Part shown: positions 24,821-33,754 of the stretch, one piece after another
Numbering within the stretch: position 1 is the first letter of the stretch
Layout: each line of letters starts with the position of its first letter
Origin: an uncultured bacterium
GTDB lineage: Bacteria; Patescibacteriota; Saccharimonadia; Saccharimonadales; Saccharimonadaceae
Length of the DNA stretch: 52,608 bases
Reading direction: 5' to 3'
Assembly: GCA_903821365.1 (NCBI GenBank)
Contig: CAIJKY010000007.1
Coordinates: forward strand, 1 to 52,608
The notes under the pieces: model-generated
Database searches by the model: none
What the model was told of the DNA's origin: nothing
The model's input: only the letters and a program-made list of their open reading frames with translations
Translations under genes and position numbers: made by a program

Positions 24821-27775
24821 TTAGATGACAAAGTTGACGAGGCGACCCTGTACATAAACAGTTCGTTTGATCGCCGTGCCATTGAGCGCATTCTGCACAC
24901 CTTGTTCGGCCATTGCAGCAGTTACTGCCTCAGATTCGCTCGCATCCTTAGCCAAAATGACTGTTGCGCGAAGCTTGCCATTTACCTGCACAATAATCGT
25001 CGCAACTTCACTAACAAGCAACGCCTCATCGTACACTGGCCACTCACTCAGGTGCACTGATCCAACATCTTGTTGCGTCTGATCTGTGTGTAGTTCTTGC
25101 CATAATTCTTCACTCATGTGCGGTGCAAATGGTGCGATCAACTGGGCCATAGCGGTTAAGGCCGAACGCCAAGCTGCGTAATGCTGCGCCATCGGCACAT
25201 CTGCGCGCAACTTATAAAGCGCATTCGTATATTCCATAAGTGCAGCAATCGCCGTATTAAAGCCAAGCTCATGCAAATCTTTTGTCACACGTTGGACGGC
25301 CTGGTGTTGGGCTCGCACCAAAGGCATGGCTTTGGTGGCGTCGCCTGCGCTAGCGTCCGACACGGGTGTTATTGCGTGATATTCCTGGAACAGTGTCCAT
25401 ACGCGCTGCAAAAAGCGGAAACAACCCGCAAGGCCTTCAGAGCTCCACGGCGTCTTTTGGTCGAATGGTGCAAGGAACAGCACAATCAATCGGAGCGCAT
25501 CAGCACCATAGCCTTGTTCCATAATTTCTTCGGGCTTAATGTCGTTGCCAGCACTCTTCGAAAATTTTGTCCCATCAGCAGCAAGCAACATACCTTGGTT
25601 ACGGAGCGCCGTAAAAGGCTCATCAAACGATAACAAGTCGGCGTCATACATTACCTTTGTCCACATGCGCGCATAGAGCAAATGCATTACTGCGTGCTCG
25701 GCGCCACCAACATACAAATCGACAGGCGCCCACTGCTCGGCAAGGGACTTATCAAAGGCTACTTTCGCATTTTTAGGATCGGCAAAGCGCAAGAAGTACC
25801 AGCTTGAGCAAGCAAAGCCGTCCATCGTGTCAGTCTCGCGTTCAGCCGGGCCTTTACACTTTGGACAAGGTACTTCGACCCAATCGCGTACTTTTGCGAG
25901 TGGCGAACGGCCATCGCCTGATGGCTCAAAGTCTTTAAGCTCGGGCAATACTACTGGTAAATCAGTTTCGGGCACCGGTACTGCCCCACAATCAGGACAA
26001 TGGATAATAGGAATCGGTGCGCCCCAATAGCGCTGACGACTAATCAGCCAGTCACGTAATTTGTAATTAATACGCTCGTTGGCCGTACCTTGACTGGTGA
26101 GATCCGCCACAATCTTTTCACGGGCTTCGCTGGTACTCAACCCAGTGTGTTCGGCCGAGTTAACCAAGCTGCCTTCACCGTGATAACACTCCGGCGCGTA
26201 CGATTCATTGCGATCATACGCAAGTGCTGCTGCCTCTGCGCGCGCAAGCGCCTCAAGCCAATGCTCCACACCACCGGCGGTCTCCACAATCTGCCGACGG
26301 AGATCCACCATAGTCGTCCACTGGGTCGTAAAGTCCTCGTGCGCTTCAGGGTGCGCAGTTTGCTGCACTTTACTATCAATGATTGCCAAATAGTTATAGC
26401 CAAGCGAGCGACGATGCGACTGCTTAATGTCATTAAAGTAATGCGAGTAGATAGGGTTGCCAAGCTGAATGAGCTTTTCAACGGTCATATAGCCAGTTTC
26501 TTCGGCAAGCTCGCGCTTAGCAGCATCCTCGAAACTTTCACCGTCTTCTTTGCTGCCACCAACAAGCCAGGTCTGACCCTCTGGACGTCGCAAGCTAAGG
26601 AACTTTTGCGTGTTTGGATCGTAGGCAGTAACAACGACGCCTTCAACTTTTGTCTCAGTCTTAGCTGGCTCGCCAAAATCTTGCGCGACTACCGGTACGA
26701 TATCGATATCAAATTTAGTCGCAAAAGCAAAATCACGCTCGTCGTGGGCAGGCACCGCCATAACCGCGCCAGTACCATACCCAAGTAGCACATAATCAGC
26801 TACCCAAACTGGAATACGTTCTTGGTTGATCGGATTAATCGCATGCGCTCCCGTGAAAACTCCAGTCTTTTCACGGTTTTGCTCCATACGGTCGACATCA
26901 GTTTTGCCTTGGCTTGCCGTAATGTAATCCTCGACTGCTTGTTTCTGATCAGCCGTCGTAAGCGTGCCGACCATTGGATGCTCAGGAGCAATCACCATGA
27001 ATGTCACGCCGTAAAGTGTGTCGGGTCGGGTCGTAAAAACAGTAAGCGTATCATCTGTATCAGCAAGCTTAAAATGGATTTCCGCGCCTTCACTGCGGCC
27101 GATCCAGTTACGCTGCATAGCTTTGATACCCTCTGGCCAATCGATGGCATCAAGATCAGCTGCAAGTCGCTCGGCGTAATCGGTAATCTTGAAGAACCAC
27201 TGCTTCAATAGCTTTTTTTCAACCGGTGTGTCCTCGTGTCGCCAACAATATCCACCATTCACAACCTGTTCATTGGCTAATACTGTTTTACAGACTGGGC
27301 ACCAAAACTGGGCACTTTCTTTTTGATAAGCGAGGCCGCGTTTGTGAAGGAGCAAAAAGAACCACTGTGTCCAGCGGTAATAATCTGGGTCGGATGAGCC
27401 GAATTCTCGGTCCCAATCAATCGAGAAACCCATGCGCTTGCATTGTTCGCGGAAATTATCAGTATTGGTCTTTGTGCTCACTTGTGGCGCAACGCCGGTT
27501 TTAATAGCAAAGTTTTCGGCAGGCAACCCAAAGCTATCCCAGCCCATTGGCTGCAACACTTCATGCCCAGTCATTCGCTTAAAGCGAGCTGCCGTGTCTG
27601 TGATACTAAAATTACGAACATGACCAAGATGCAATCCAACACCACTTGGGTACGGAAAAAAGCTGAGCGCATAGTATGGTGGCTTAGCGCTGTCATCGTG
27701 CGCCTTATACGTTTTTTGCTCTTCCCATGTTTGTTGCCACTTGGCTTCTAATTCAGCTGGGTTATATCGTTTCAT
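24821..27775 (-). CDS. leuS: Leucyl-tRNA synthetase with a Nudix domain inserted in the editing region
   Basis: LeuRS charges tRNA-Leu. About 984 residues from ATG 27775 (MKRYNPAELEAKWQ, the usual bacterial start; a TTG at 27802 is rejected). Motifs in order: PYPSGVGLHLGH (HIGH, 49-52); editing-site TTRPDT (~250) and GTGAVMAVPAHDERD (~335-350); a ~145-residue insertion (~374-520, DNA ~26215-26655); then GEGSLVNS, LRDWLISRQRYWG and KFSKS (~735). The insertion has a full Nudix box, GGSKEDGESFEDAAKREL followed by AEETGY, with intact catalytic Glu residues, preceded by FLSLRRPEGQTWLVGG. The frame is unbroken across it. Typical bacterial LeuRS is ~860-880 residues, so the surplus matches the insertion. 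The Nudix part could hydrolyse a nucleotide by-product or reshape tRNA editing; either is inference. Confidence 0.95.
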   Translation of the reverse strand: MKRYNPAELEAKWQQTWEEQKTYKAHDDSAKPPYYALSFFPYPSGVGLHLGHVRNFSITDTAARFKRMTGHEVLQPMGWDSFGLPAENFAIKTGVAPQVSTKTNTDNFREQCKRMGFSIDWDREFGSSDPDYYRWTQWFFLLLHKRGLAYQKESAQFWCPVCKTVLANEQVVNGGYCWRHEDTPVEKKLLKQWFFKITDYAERLAADLDAIDWPEGIKAMQRNWIGRSEGAEIHFKLADTDDTLTVFTTRPDTLYGVTFMVIAPEHPMVGTLTTADQKQAVEDYITASQGKTDVDRMEQNREKTGVFTGAHAINPINQERIPVWVADYVLLGYGTGAVMAVPAHDERDFAFATKFDIDIVPVVAQDFGEPAKTETKVEGVVVTAYDPNTQKFLSLRRPEGQTWLVGGSKEDGESFEDAAKRELAEETGYMTVEKLIQLGNPIYSHYFNDIKQSHRRSLGYNYLAIIDSKVQQTAHPEAHEDFTTQWTTMVDLRRQIVETAGGVEHWLEALARAEAAALAYDRNESYAPECYHGEGSLVNSAEHTGLSTSEAREKIVADLTSQGTANERINYKLRDWLISRQRYWGAPIPIIHCPDCGAVPVPETDLPVVLPELKDFEPSGDGRSPLAKVRDWVEVPCPKCKGPAERETDTMDGFACSSWYFLRFADPKNAKVAFDKSLAEQWAPVDLYVGGAEHAVMHLLYARMWTKVMYDADLLSFDEPFTALRNQGMLLAADGTKFSKSAGNDIKPEEIMEQGYGADALRLIVLFLAPFDQKTPWSSEGLAGCFRFLQRVWTLFQEYHAITPVSDASAGDATKAMPLVRAQHQAVQRVTKDLHELGFNTAIAALMEYTNALYKLRADVPMAQHYAAWRSALTAMAQLIAPFAPHMSEELWQELHTDQTQQDVGSVHLSEWPVYDEALLVSEVATIIVQVNGKLRATVILAKDASESEAVTAAMAEQGVQNALNGTAIKRTVYVQGRLVNFVI

Positions 27776-27887
27776 AGTGTGTGCGGTTCCTCTTACTGGC
27801 AATCGTTATCTTTAGTATATAGGAGGAGGCGCCCTGAAGGAAAGAGAGGCCTGCCGTCTCGTTACGATAGCGAGAAAGAATAATGCG

Positions 27888-29093
27888 TTATTGAGTGAGT
27901 TGCAAGAATGTCGGCGTTGCGAGCGGCCTCGCAACTGGACGTCGCAATGCGCCTTGAGTCGTCAACGTATCGGTATCAGTAGCCGACTGGTCAGGCAAAT
28001 ACTTTTCATAGGTTTTCTTGAGTGTGCTAAACGGTGTGATGTCTGTTGTTGGCGCTTCTATCGATACAGCGCTACGGTAATCAGTATTTATATCGATGGT
28101 CGTGCTACCGTCGCTGTCTTTGCCAATCAGCTTAATGCGCGAGAACGTGTGGTCCCAGCGTCCGATCCAGACTTCGAGTGAGGTATCGCCTGAACTCGTT
28201 AGTGAATCACTGGTGAGCTCTTTGTCAAACTGGCCGCCCGTACAATCATTATATTTTTTGAAGAGCTGTGTATTCTTAAATGCTTTGATAAAATCACTTG
28301 ATTTTTGTTTGTCGGGCTTTAATAGGTAATGGACGTTATCTACGCCATTGATTTCTTCGTTGGGCAGAGTCTTGTCAATCGTAATGAATTGATTAGCGGC
28401 ATAAGCGGTGAACAGTTCACCCTGCAACTGCGTACTGTTGGTAACTTCAGTCTGTATTTTTTGGATACAGCTGAGCGTGCTGTCCTGAGAATTGCTTGGC
28501 GCGATCTCGTTGAGTTCGCTTTCGCTTAGTTTGACCCACTTTTTATCAAGCAGCTTTAGGAGCGGCTCAAGCTCTGACAGAGCTTGCGGCTGATCACCTA
28601 TTGCTTGAGTTGCGAGATCGCGAATATTATTGATTTTAAAGTAACCTTCGCCTTCAGGTGTGGCAAGCACATTGCCGTCAATGTTGAGTGGTACCCCATT
28701 ATAGGTTAAGCTAGCAACTAAATTTGCTTTAAAGCTATCTTTTGCTATCGCGCCACTATATGTTGCCGTCAAACGGTCTTTTGTGCCAGTATCAGTGCTG
28801 ACGAGATCCGCTGCGATTGTGCCCTTAAGCGTTGAGTGATCACTTTTTGCAGCGTTGATAAGCGCATCGCTAATCGCGCGCACCGGCTGACTGAACAAAA
28901 TATACCAAACCGCCACACCGATAATCACGAGTACTGCGGCCACCGCAGCAATAATGAGAATCAAACGCTTTTTATTACGCTTTGGCGCAGCCGGAGATGA
29001 CGCTGGCGCTGAAGATTGAGCATACCAATCGGGCTGGCCGTTGGCAGGCTGTGTTGGTGTTGTTTGAGGTTGTTGTGGTTGTGTTGGAGGCAT
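27888..29093 (-). CDS. Membrane-anchored LppX/LolA-like protein with Pro/Gln-rich N-terminus
   Basis: The 401-residue protein has a ~40-residue Pro/Gln/Thr-rich cytoplasmic N-terminus, a Lys/Arg stop (KRNKKR), one membrane helix (LILIIAAVAAVLVIIGVAVWYILF, ~44-67) and a ~330-residue external domain. The external part starts VRAISDALINAAKSDHSTLKG and alternates beta strands with polar turns, recalling the LppX/LolA lipid-binding fold. Two Cys (in TLSCIQKI and NDCTGGQF) may form a disulfide. The same plan recurs at 34428. It follows murF on the same strand with a 57-base gap. Function unknown; an envelope-surface role is likely. Confidence 0.6.
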   Translation of the reverse strand: MPPTQPQQPQTTPTQPANGQPDWYAQSSAPASSPAAPKRNKKRLILIIAAVAAVLVIIGVAVWYILFSQPVRAISDALINAAKSDHSTLKGTIAADLVSTDTGTKDRLTATYSGAIAKDSFKANLVASLTYNGVPLNIDGNVLATPEGEGYFKINNIRDLATQAIGDQPQALSELEPLLKLLDKKWVKLSESELNEIAPSNSQDSTLSCIQKIQTEVTNSTQLQGELFTAYAANQFITIDKTLPNEEINGVDNVHYLLKPDKQKSSDFIKAFKNTQLFKKYNDCTGGQFDKELTSDSLTSSGDTSLEVWIGRWDHTFSRIKLIGKDSDGSTTIDINTDYRSAVSIEAPTTDITPFSTLKKTYEKYLPDQSATDTDTLTTQGALRRPVARPLATPTFLQLTQ

Positions 29094-29150
29094 AATTATA
29101 TAAAGTGGTTATGTTTTATAGCTGTATCGTATCATGGCCTGATAGCTTTT

Positions 29151-30482
29151 TCACGCGTTTTCGAGCGCTTGCTTCTTGGCAGCGTCGTTGCCCAGGTTAA
29201 ACTTATCGAAGTAGGCTTCTTTTTTCTGCTGCCATTCGGGGGTTTGTCGGACGAGTTTGGTCTCATCGGCGGCATCGGCAAGCAAAAGCTTAATCGCTTC
29301 TTCGGCGTAAATGCCCGTCTGCGATCCCTTCACCAAGATAACTGTATTCGATTCTAAAATACTGCGAACAAACCCGCCAGCTTCATACGGACTGCTGAAG
29401 CTACGCACTTGGCATCCTCGATTGATAGCAGCAGGCGCAAGATACTGTTCTGCGTCCTTACCAATGGTAACGACCCATTCGAGCAACGAGTTATCGCATA
29501 GGTTACCAAGTGCCGCATGCTCTTTGGCGCTCTCGGCACCGAGCTCATTCATACTACCCAAAATTGCGATGTGTTGACGTTCTTGCATACTATAGAGTGT
29601 TTGCAGTGCGGCAGCGGCGGCAATCGGACTTGAGTTATATGTATCATCAATAATTAAGCTGTTCTTAATACCACGGAGAATCTGCATGCGCCCAGGCACT
29701 GGCGTAATCAGCGTCAGCTGCTTGGCAATCTCAGCCGGCTGCAGGCCAAACTTGATACCAACTGAGGCGGCACCGATAAGTGGCTTCAGGCTATGTTCGC
29801 CAACAACATTAAGCGCAACTGGTTGCTCGCCATATTCAGGAGAGACAAATTTACCGCTATATGTGCCGTTTGGTGACGATTGCTCTGTTAAAAAGTGGTA
29901 TTCGGCCACACCACCGAGCCCATAGGTGCTTATCATCGGGTTTCTCACCATCGCAGCGTAGTCTTCATTGACATCGTCGCGGTTGACCAAAATCTGTGCA
30001 CTAAAGTCACCTATCGCTAGCTCTTCTTTGGCAACAGCATCAAGCGTCTTAAAGAATTCCATATGTTCTGCGGAGATTGCCGTGATAACCGATAGATGCG
30101 GTCGTAAATATGTACCAAATTTAGCAATATCACCCGGGGCATCAGTGCCAAGCTCTACCACAATGACATTATAGTTAAACTGTTGCTTGGCGCGAACCCG
30201 AGCCCAATGGACTGTTTTGAGCCATGCAATCGGAGAATAAATATTATCAGGAAGCGGTAAATCAAGAATGGCCAGCGGCACGCTCAGCTCAGAATTGTGA
30301 TTGCCATGCTGCGCCAATACCCGATAACGCGCGCTCAGCACTTTGACAATAGCGAGCTTGGTGCTGGTCTTGCCGACACTACCGACGACTGCGATTAATT
30401 TAACATTAGGATTGCGGCCAAAGAATCGCTTGACGGCTGCCTGTAGTTGACCCAGGATAAAGTTTTTGAATGCGTTTTTCAT
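29151..30482 (-). CDS. murF: MurF-type Mur ligase (UDP-MurNAc-tripeptide D-Ala-D-Ala ligase)
   Basis: About 443 residues from ATG 30482 (MKNAFKNFILGQLQAAV); an in-frame upstream start at 30530 is less likely. The ATP loop is IAVVGSVGKTSTKLAIV. Further Mur-ligase marks are HGNHNSELSVPLAIL, VIVVELGTDAPGDIAKF, SVITAISAEHMEFFKTLDAVAKEE, LNVVGEHSLKPLIGAASVG, RMQILRGIKNSLIIDDTYNSSP and VILVKGSQ. This matches MurF better than MurC, D or E because of the NxNS-like start and the DDTYNSSP segment. It completes the stem peptide of the peptidoglycan precursor in the cytoplasm. The substrate-recognition N-terminal domain is short or absent. A TATACT hexamer sits ten bases before the ATG. Confidence 0.88.
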   Translation of the reverse strand: MKNAFKNFILGQLQAAVKRFFGRNPNVKLIAVVGSVGKTSTKLAIVKVLSARYRVLAQHGNHNSELSVPLAILDLPLPDNIYSPIAWLKTVHWARVRAKQQFNYNVIVVELGTDAPGDIAKFGTYLRPHLSVITAISAEHMEFFKTLDAVAKEELAIGDFSAQILVNRDDVNEDYAAMVRNPMISTYGLGGVAEYHFLTEQSSPNGTYSGKFVSPEYGEQPVALNVVGEHSLKPLIGAASVGIKFGLQPAEIAKQLTLITPVPGRMQILRGIKNSLIIDDTYNSSPIAAAAALQTLYSMQERQHIAILGSMNELGAESAKEHAALGNLCDNSLLEWVVTIGKDAEQYLAPAAINRGCQVRSFSSPYEAGGFVRSILESNTVILVKGSQTGIYAEEAIKLLLADAADETKLVRQTPEWQQKKEAYFDKFNLGNDAAKKQALENA

Positions 30483-30591
30483 ACTTATGTTTAGTATATA
30501 GCATTGTATGCGTTGTCGCACTAGCCGCATTGTTGACGAACACCCTCAATATATGAAATAATAAATTTAAGCATAAGCTAAAAAATAAAAC

Positions 30592-32286
30592 ATGAAAAAA
30601 ATAAACAAACCGTCTTCACGCGCTTGGCAGATTGTAATTAACAGTAGCCTCTTAGTTGGTGGCGTGTTTATGGCCTCCACGCTACTTCCTGGCCTACATG
30701 TAGCAAACGGGCCACACACAACATGGCACCTACCAAAACTGCCTATTAGTATTACCGCTCGTCCAAAAGAAACACCGCCTAAAGCTGCCGCTACCGACCA
30801 GCAAGCTGGCGTCCAACCAGCACACACAGCGCCCGCCACTCCGGCTGCAAGCACTTCACAATCGTCAGCAGACACTCATATAGCCGACGATAAACGCGTT
30901 GGCGACACCATTATTGCGCACGACGGCACGACTTATCCTATTGTCACCTATAAAGCGCTCGCGCTCCCAAATGACCCCTACGCCAACCAATGGTGGGTCG
31001 CACCAAATGGCATGGACGCCGCATGGAACATGACACCTGGCGCTACGCAAACAAAAATAGCCGTCATCGATACTGGCTTTGCATTAAAACATGAAGATTT
31101 GATAAATCGCTGGGCGACTAATAGCGCAGAAACAGGTTCTACGACAATGGAATCGCCGAATACACCAAATTGTACCAGTCGCGGCCTCGCTCTCAATAAG
31201 TCATGTAATGGTATCGATGATGATAACAATGGCTTTATAGATGATAGCCAAGGCTGGGACTTTACCGCACAAGACAATTCACCACAAGCAGGCGAAACAA
31301 ACCCTGACGGCACTTCAACCACTCACGGCACAACAACCGCTGGCGTCATCGCTGCCGAATATAACAACGGACGTGGCACTGCAGGAGTTAATCGTTATAG
31401 TAAAATACTGCCACTCCAAGCACTCGATGACGATGGCCATGGCGACACGTATACGGTAGGCCAAGCAATTTACTACGCCGCTGACCAATCGGCTGACGTT
31501 ATTAGTATCAGCTTAGGCGCTGCAAGCACCGATGCTTATTTACGCAACGCGATTGATTACGCAATCGGCAAGGGCTCAATTGTTGTTGCTTCGTCCGGCA
31601 ATGATGGCTGCGATTGTATTTCATATCCTGCGAATTACCCAGAGGTCGTCGCTGTCGGTGCGAGTACACCGAGTGGCGCTCGAGCCAGCTTTAGTAATTA
31701 TGGCGCCAATCTTGATTTGCTTGCTCCGGGGCAAGCAATGATCGCACCCTACTGGACAAAACTTAATGACACTAACGCCTATGCAAGCAACCTCGCTGGC
31801 ACCTCGTATTCAGCGCCATTCGTAAGTGGCTTACTGGCGCTTGGGCGAAGCTATCAGCCAACCGCCAGTTGGGACGAGATTCTTGGCGCAATGATCGAAA
31901 ACAGTGACCGCCGCACACTGACCGCCGCTGCACCACGCGCAAACGACATTGGTTTTGGCTACGCCAAGGCTGACTCTATGTTAGGACGTATGGTGACACC
32001 TGCGAGCTTCGACAGTAAAAGTGTCTACGACCAACTTATGCTCGGTAGCCAGCGTAGCTACGATTGCCAAGCAGGCGCACTACCATCGACAGCTATTTAC
32101 GAGCTCTGGAAGGCGCCAACGCAGCGTTTCACATCAAGCAACTACCAACTGGCATTGTATGCCAAAGACGGCTACAGCACGCGCCTAGCACAGTACGCTT
32201 GCATTGGCCTGCCAGGTGACACTACAACTATGTCACGCTCAGTGAATCTTGGGGCGGAGATTACGAATAGTAGCGGGACGCATTAG
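30592..32286 (+). CDS. Secreted or membrane-anchored subtilisin-like serine protease (S8)
   Basis: The 564-residue protein has an N-terminal helix (WQIVINSSLLVGGVFMASTLL) and a low-complexity Ala/Thr/Pro linker to ~residue 95. The S8 domain has an intact triad: Asp160 in KIAVIDTGF, His245 in STTHGTTTAGVIAA and Ser405 in LAGTSYSAPFVSG. The oxyanion Asn337 is in VVASSGNDG. The Cys-bearing insertion GIDDDNNGFIDDSQGWDF (~207-224) is typical of secreted subtilases and may bind calcium. After ~430 comes a ~130-residue C-terminal domain with two Cys, probably beta-rich. It converges on the 32287 gene with no gap. It is likely to digest surface or host proteins; the target is unknown. Confidence 0.9.
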   Translation: MKKINKPSSRAWQIVINSSLLVGGVFMASTLLPGLHVANGPHTTWHLPKLPISITARPKETPPKAAATDQQAGVQPAHTAPATPAASTSQSSADTHIADDKRVGDTIIAHDGTTYPIVTYKALALPNDPYANQWWVAPNGMDAAWNMTPGATQTKIAVIDTGFALKHEDLINRWATNSAETGSTTMESPNTPNCTSRGLALNKSCNGIDDDNNGFIDDSQGWDFTAQDNSPQAGETNPDGTSTTHGTTTAGVIAAEYNNGRGTAGVNRYSKILPLQALDDDGHGDTYTVGQAIYYAADQSADVISISLGAASTDAYLRNAIDYAIGKGSIVVASSGNDGCDCISYPANYPEVVAVGASTPSGARASFSNYGANLDLLAPGQAMIAPYWTKLNDTNAYASNLAGTSYSAPFVSGLLALGRSYQPTASWDEILGAMIENSDRRTLTAAAPRANDIGFGYAKADSMLGRMVTPASFDSKSVYDQLMLGSQRSYDCQAGALPSTAIYELWKAPTQRFTSSNYQLALYAKDGYSTRLAQYACIGLPGDTTTMSRSVNLGAEITNSSGTH

Positions 32287-33315
32287 TTAATTTTTGCGTG
32301 CCAACACCTCTATTAATACCTTTATCTCAGCCTCAACTTCTAACTTATCTTCGTTCGGATCTCTATAGCAAACACATAGTCTATACAAATCATTCTCTAC
32401 TGGATTGTTGAGAGCCATATTAGTCGCACCGCTTTCATCCGCTCCGTGTAGTGTCGAGTAACGATGCACGAACTCGGTAGTCGTGATGGCGCCTTTGGCG
32501 TACGTGTCTATCAAATCTTGGGCGAAGTGCTCACGGTGAGGCGCACTTTCTTGGTTGAGAGGGGGCAGTTTTACTCCAATGTCGTTTCTGAGGTCTTGAG
32601 CCATAGAGGCTAGTGTGACGTCGTCGATGCTGTCAGGGGTCTTATTTAAGTCTTCTCGTAGGTAGATGTATTCTTGTAGGTCGAAGCCAATGCCTCTTTT
32701 AAATCTATCCTCTGATAAATCAAGGAGACCGCACAATGAGAGCGCTAAAGCTCTCAGCAGTTCAAGTTGTTTAGAATCATCTTCTTGCTCGGCGATATCA
32801 AGAATAATCTCTGCTATGTCAATTAATCTATCGTCACGTAGTTCGTCTTTTATCATTGGGGATTTCATAAGTTTTTGCTGGCCACCATCTTTGCGATCAT
32901 AGAAAGTAAGGCCGAAACTATAAAGATCTACATTCTGATTAGGCGTGACACGCAGCAAAGCATAATGATTGTAGCCATCATCATAGGCGATGGCTTGGTA
33001 ATACTCCCAGTCTTCATCAGATTCATTAACACTATGATTCTTGAATGTATCAGGGGGCAATAACTTTACGCCGCCCTCTTCTTGATATGCGAGCAAGGTA
33101 TGCCAGCCTTTAACGTGGACAGGAAAAGACTGCTGAATATCTTTTATCACCGATACTATGTCAAAGTGATCAGTCTCGACAACAACAAGCCAGTCGTCGC
33201 CAACAGCGTATAGGTAGAGGTAGTAGTCTGGCGTATGGACGTCAACTGCGAGAGGTATTTGACGTTTATCTAAAATATCGGCTGAGAAGTAGTGTTTAAG
33301 TGTGTCACAAGTCAT
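32287..33315 (-). CDS. Unknown 342-residue cytoplasmic protein; central domain duplicated in the next gene upstream
   Basis: I do not recognise this family. It starts at ATG 33315, only six bases after a TATAGT hexamer (33322-33327), so it is probably leaderless. The protein is acidic and without signal or membrane helix. It reads as an N-terminal alpha/beta part (~1-145, with YLYLYAVGDDWLVVVE), a helical middle (~150-250, with RDDRLIDIAEIILDIAEQEDD) and a C-terminal part with YRLCVCYRDPNED. The middle is shared with the 33343 protein, and 113 bases of DNA are identical. The acidic, modular design and truncated neighbour are reminiscent of polymorphic-toxin immunity genes, but that is only an inference. 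Confidence 0.6.
   Translation of the reverse strand: MTCDTLKHYFSADILDKRQIPLAVDVHTPDYYLYLYAVGDDWLVVVETDHFDIVSVIKDIQQSFPVHVKGWHTLLAYQEEGGVKLLPPDTFKNHSVNESDEDWEYYQAIAYDDGYNHYALLRVTPNQNVDLYSFGLTFYDRKDGGQQKLMKSPMIKDELRDDRLIDIAEIILDIAEQEDDSKQLELLRALALSLCGLLDLSEDRFKRGIGFDLQEYIYLREDLNKTPDSIDDVTLASMAQDLRNDIGVKLPPLNQESAPHREHFAQDLIDTYAKGAITTTEFVHRYSTLHGADESGATNMALNNPVENDLYRLCVCYRDPNEDKLEVEAEIKVLIEVLARKN
32750..32862 (-). repeat. Perfect 113-bp direct repeat, copy 1
   Basis: This stretch is identical to 33530-33642 (offset 780 bases). It encodes the SPMIKDELRDDRLIDIAEIILD-type segment of the 342-residue protein. Sequence diverges sharply on both sides (32749 and 32863), which suggests gene conversion or very recent duplication. 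Confidence 0.95.
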
Positions 33316-33342
33316 ATAAATACTATATTGTAATTGCAGCCC

Positions 33343-33666
33343 TTATTCTTTTGGACCAATAGAATCCCTAATGGACTGTGCCCAGTCAGCAAGAGTTGCA
33401 TCATCAATACTATCTGGGGTTTTGTTTAATCCTTGTCTTAAGTAGACATACTCTTGTAGATTAAATCCGATATTATGATTTAGTTTGTCGTCTGAGGTGT
33501 ATAGTAATTTTGCCAATGAAATGGCTAGCGCTCTCAGCAGTTCAAGTTGTTTAGAATCATCTTCTTGCTCGGCGATATCAAGAATAATCTCTGCTATGTC
33601 AATTAATCTATCGTCACGTAGTTCGTCTTTTATCATTGGGGACTCGTTAGGCTTGTGGGTTTCCAT
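33343..33666 (-). CDS. Short paralogue (107 residues) of the middle domain of the 32287 gene
   Basis: The protein begins METHKPNESPMIKDELRDD and aligns with about residues 148-255 of the downstream 342-residue protein, ending NKTPDSIDDATLADWAQSIRDSIG. The first ~40 residues after the start are encoded by DNA identical to the paralogue; the rest has diverged with conservative changes (LALSLCGLL versus LAISLAKLL). It has its own promoter: TTGTTC (33697-33702), 18-base spacer, TAGAAT (33673-33678), then six bases to the ATG, so probably leaderless. It is either a functional stand-alone domain or the remnant of a longer copy. The frame is intact, which argues against a dead fragment. Confidence 0.6.
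   Translation of the reverse strand: METHKPNESPMIKDELRDDRLIDIAEIILDIAEQEDDSKQLELLRALAISLAKLLYTSDDKLNHNIGFNLQEYVYLRQGLNKTPDSIDDATLADWAQSIRDSIGPKE
33530..33642 (-). repeat. Perfect 113-bp direct repeat, copy 2
   Basis: Identical to 32750-32862, and located inside the 107-residue paralogue. See copy 1. Confidence 0.95.
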
Positions 33667-33672
33667 AGATTT

Positions 33673-33702
33673 ATTCTAACTGTTTCATGATGATATGAAC
33701 AA
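33673..33702 (-). promoter_or_regulatory. Leaderless-type promoter of the 33343 gene
   Basis: On the minus strand TTGTTC (33702-33697), an 18-base spacer and TAGAAT (33678-33673) are followed by only AAATCT before ATG 33666. A start site this close to the -10 implies the transcript begins at or next to the A of ATG. Confidence 0.7.
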
Positions 33703-33712
33703 TCTAAAAGCA

Positions 33713-33749
33713 AGCGGCATACCATCCATAGACAGGATGGTATGCCGCT
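33713..33749 (-). terminator. Strong rho-independent terminator of the 33755 gene
   Basis: A perfect 15-bp stem (33713-33727 with 33735-33749) encloses the loop ATAGACA. It is followed on the minus strand by TGCTTTTAGATT. It directly follows the orphan gene's TGA stop. Confidence 0.9.
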
Positions 33750-33754
33750 ACGAC

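Noticed and set aside
26090-26788. Long plus-strand frame (232 codons) opposite leuS
   Set aside because: It is antisense to the Nudix insertion of leuS, has no ribosome site, and the protein is of mixed, low-sense composition (Cys and Arg runs). The minus strand codes clearly.
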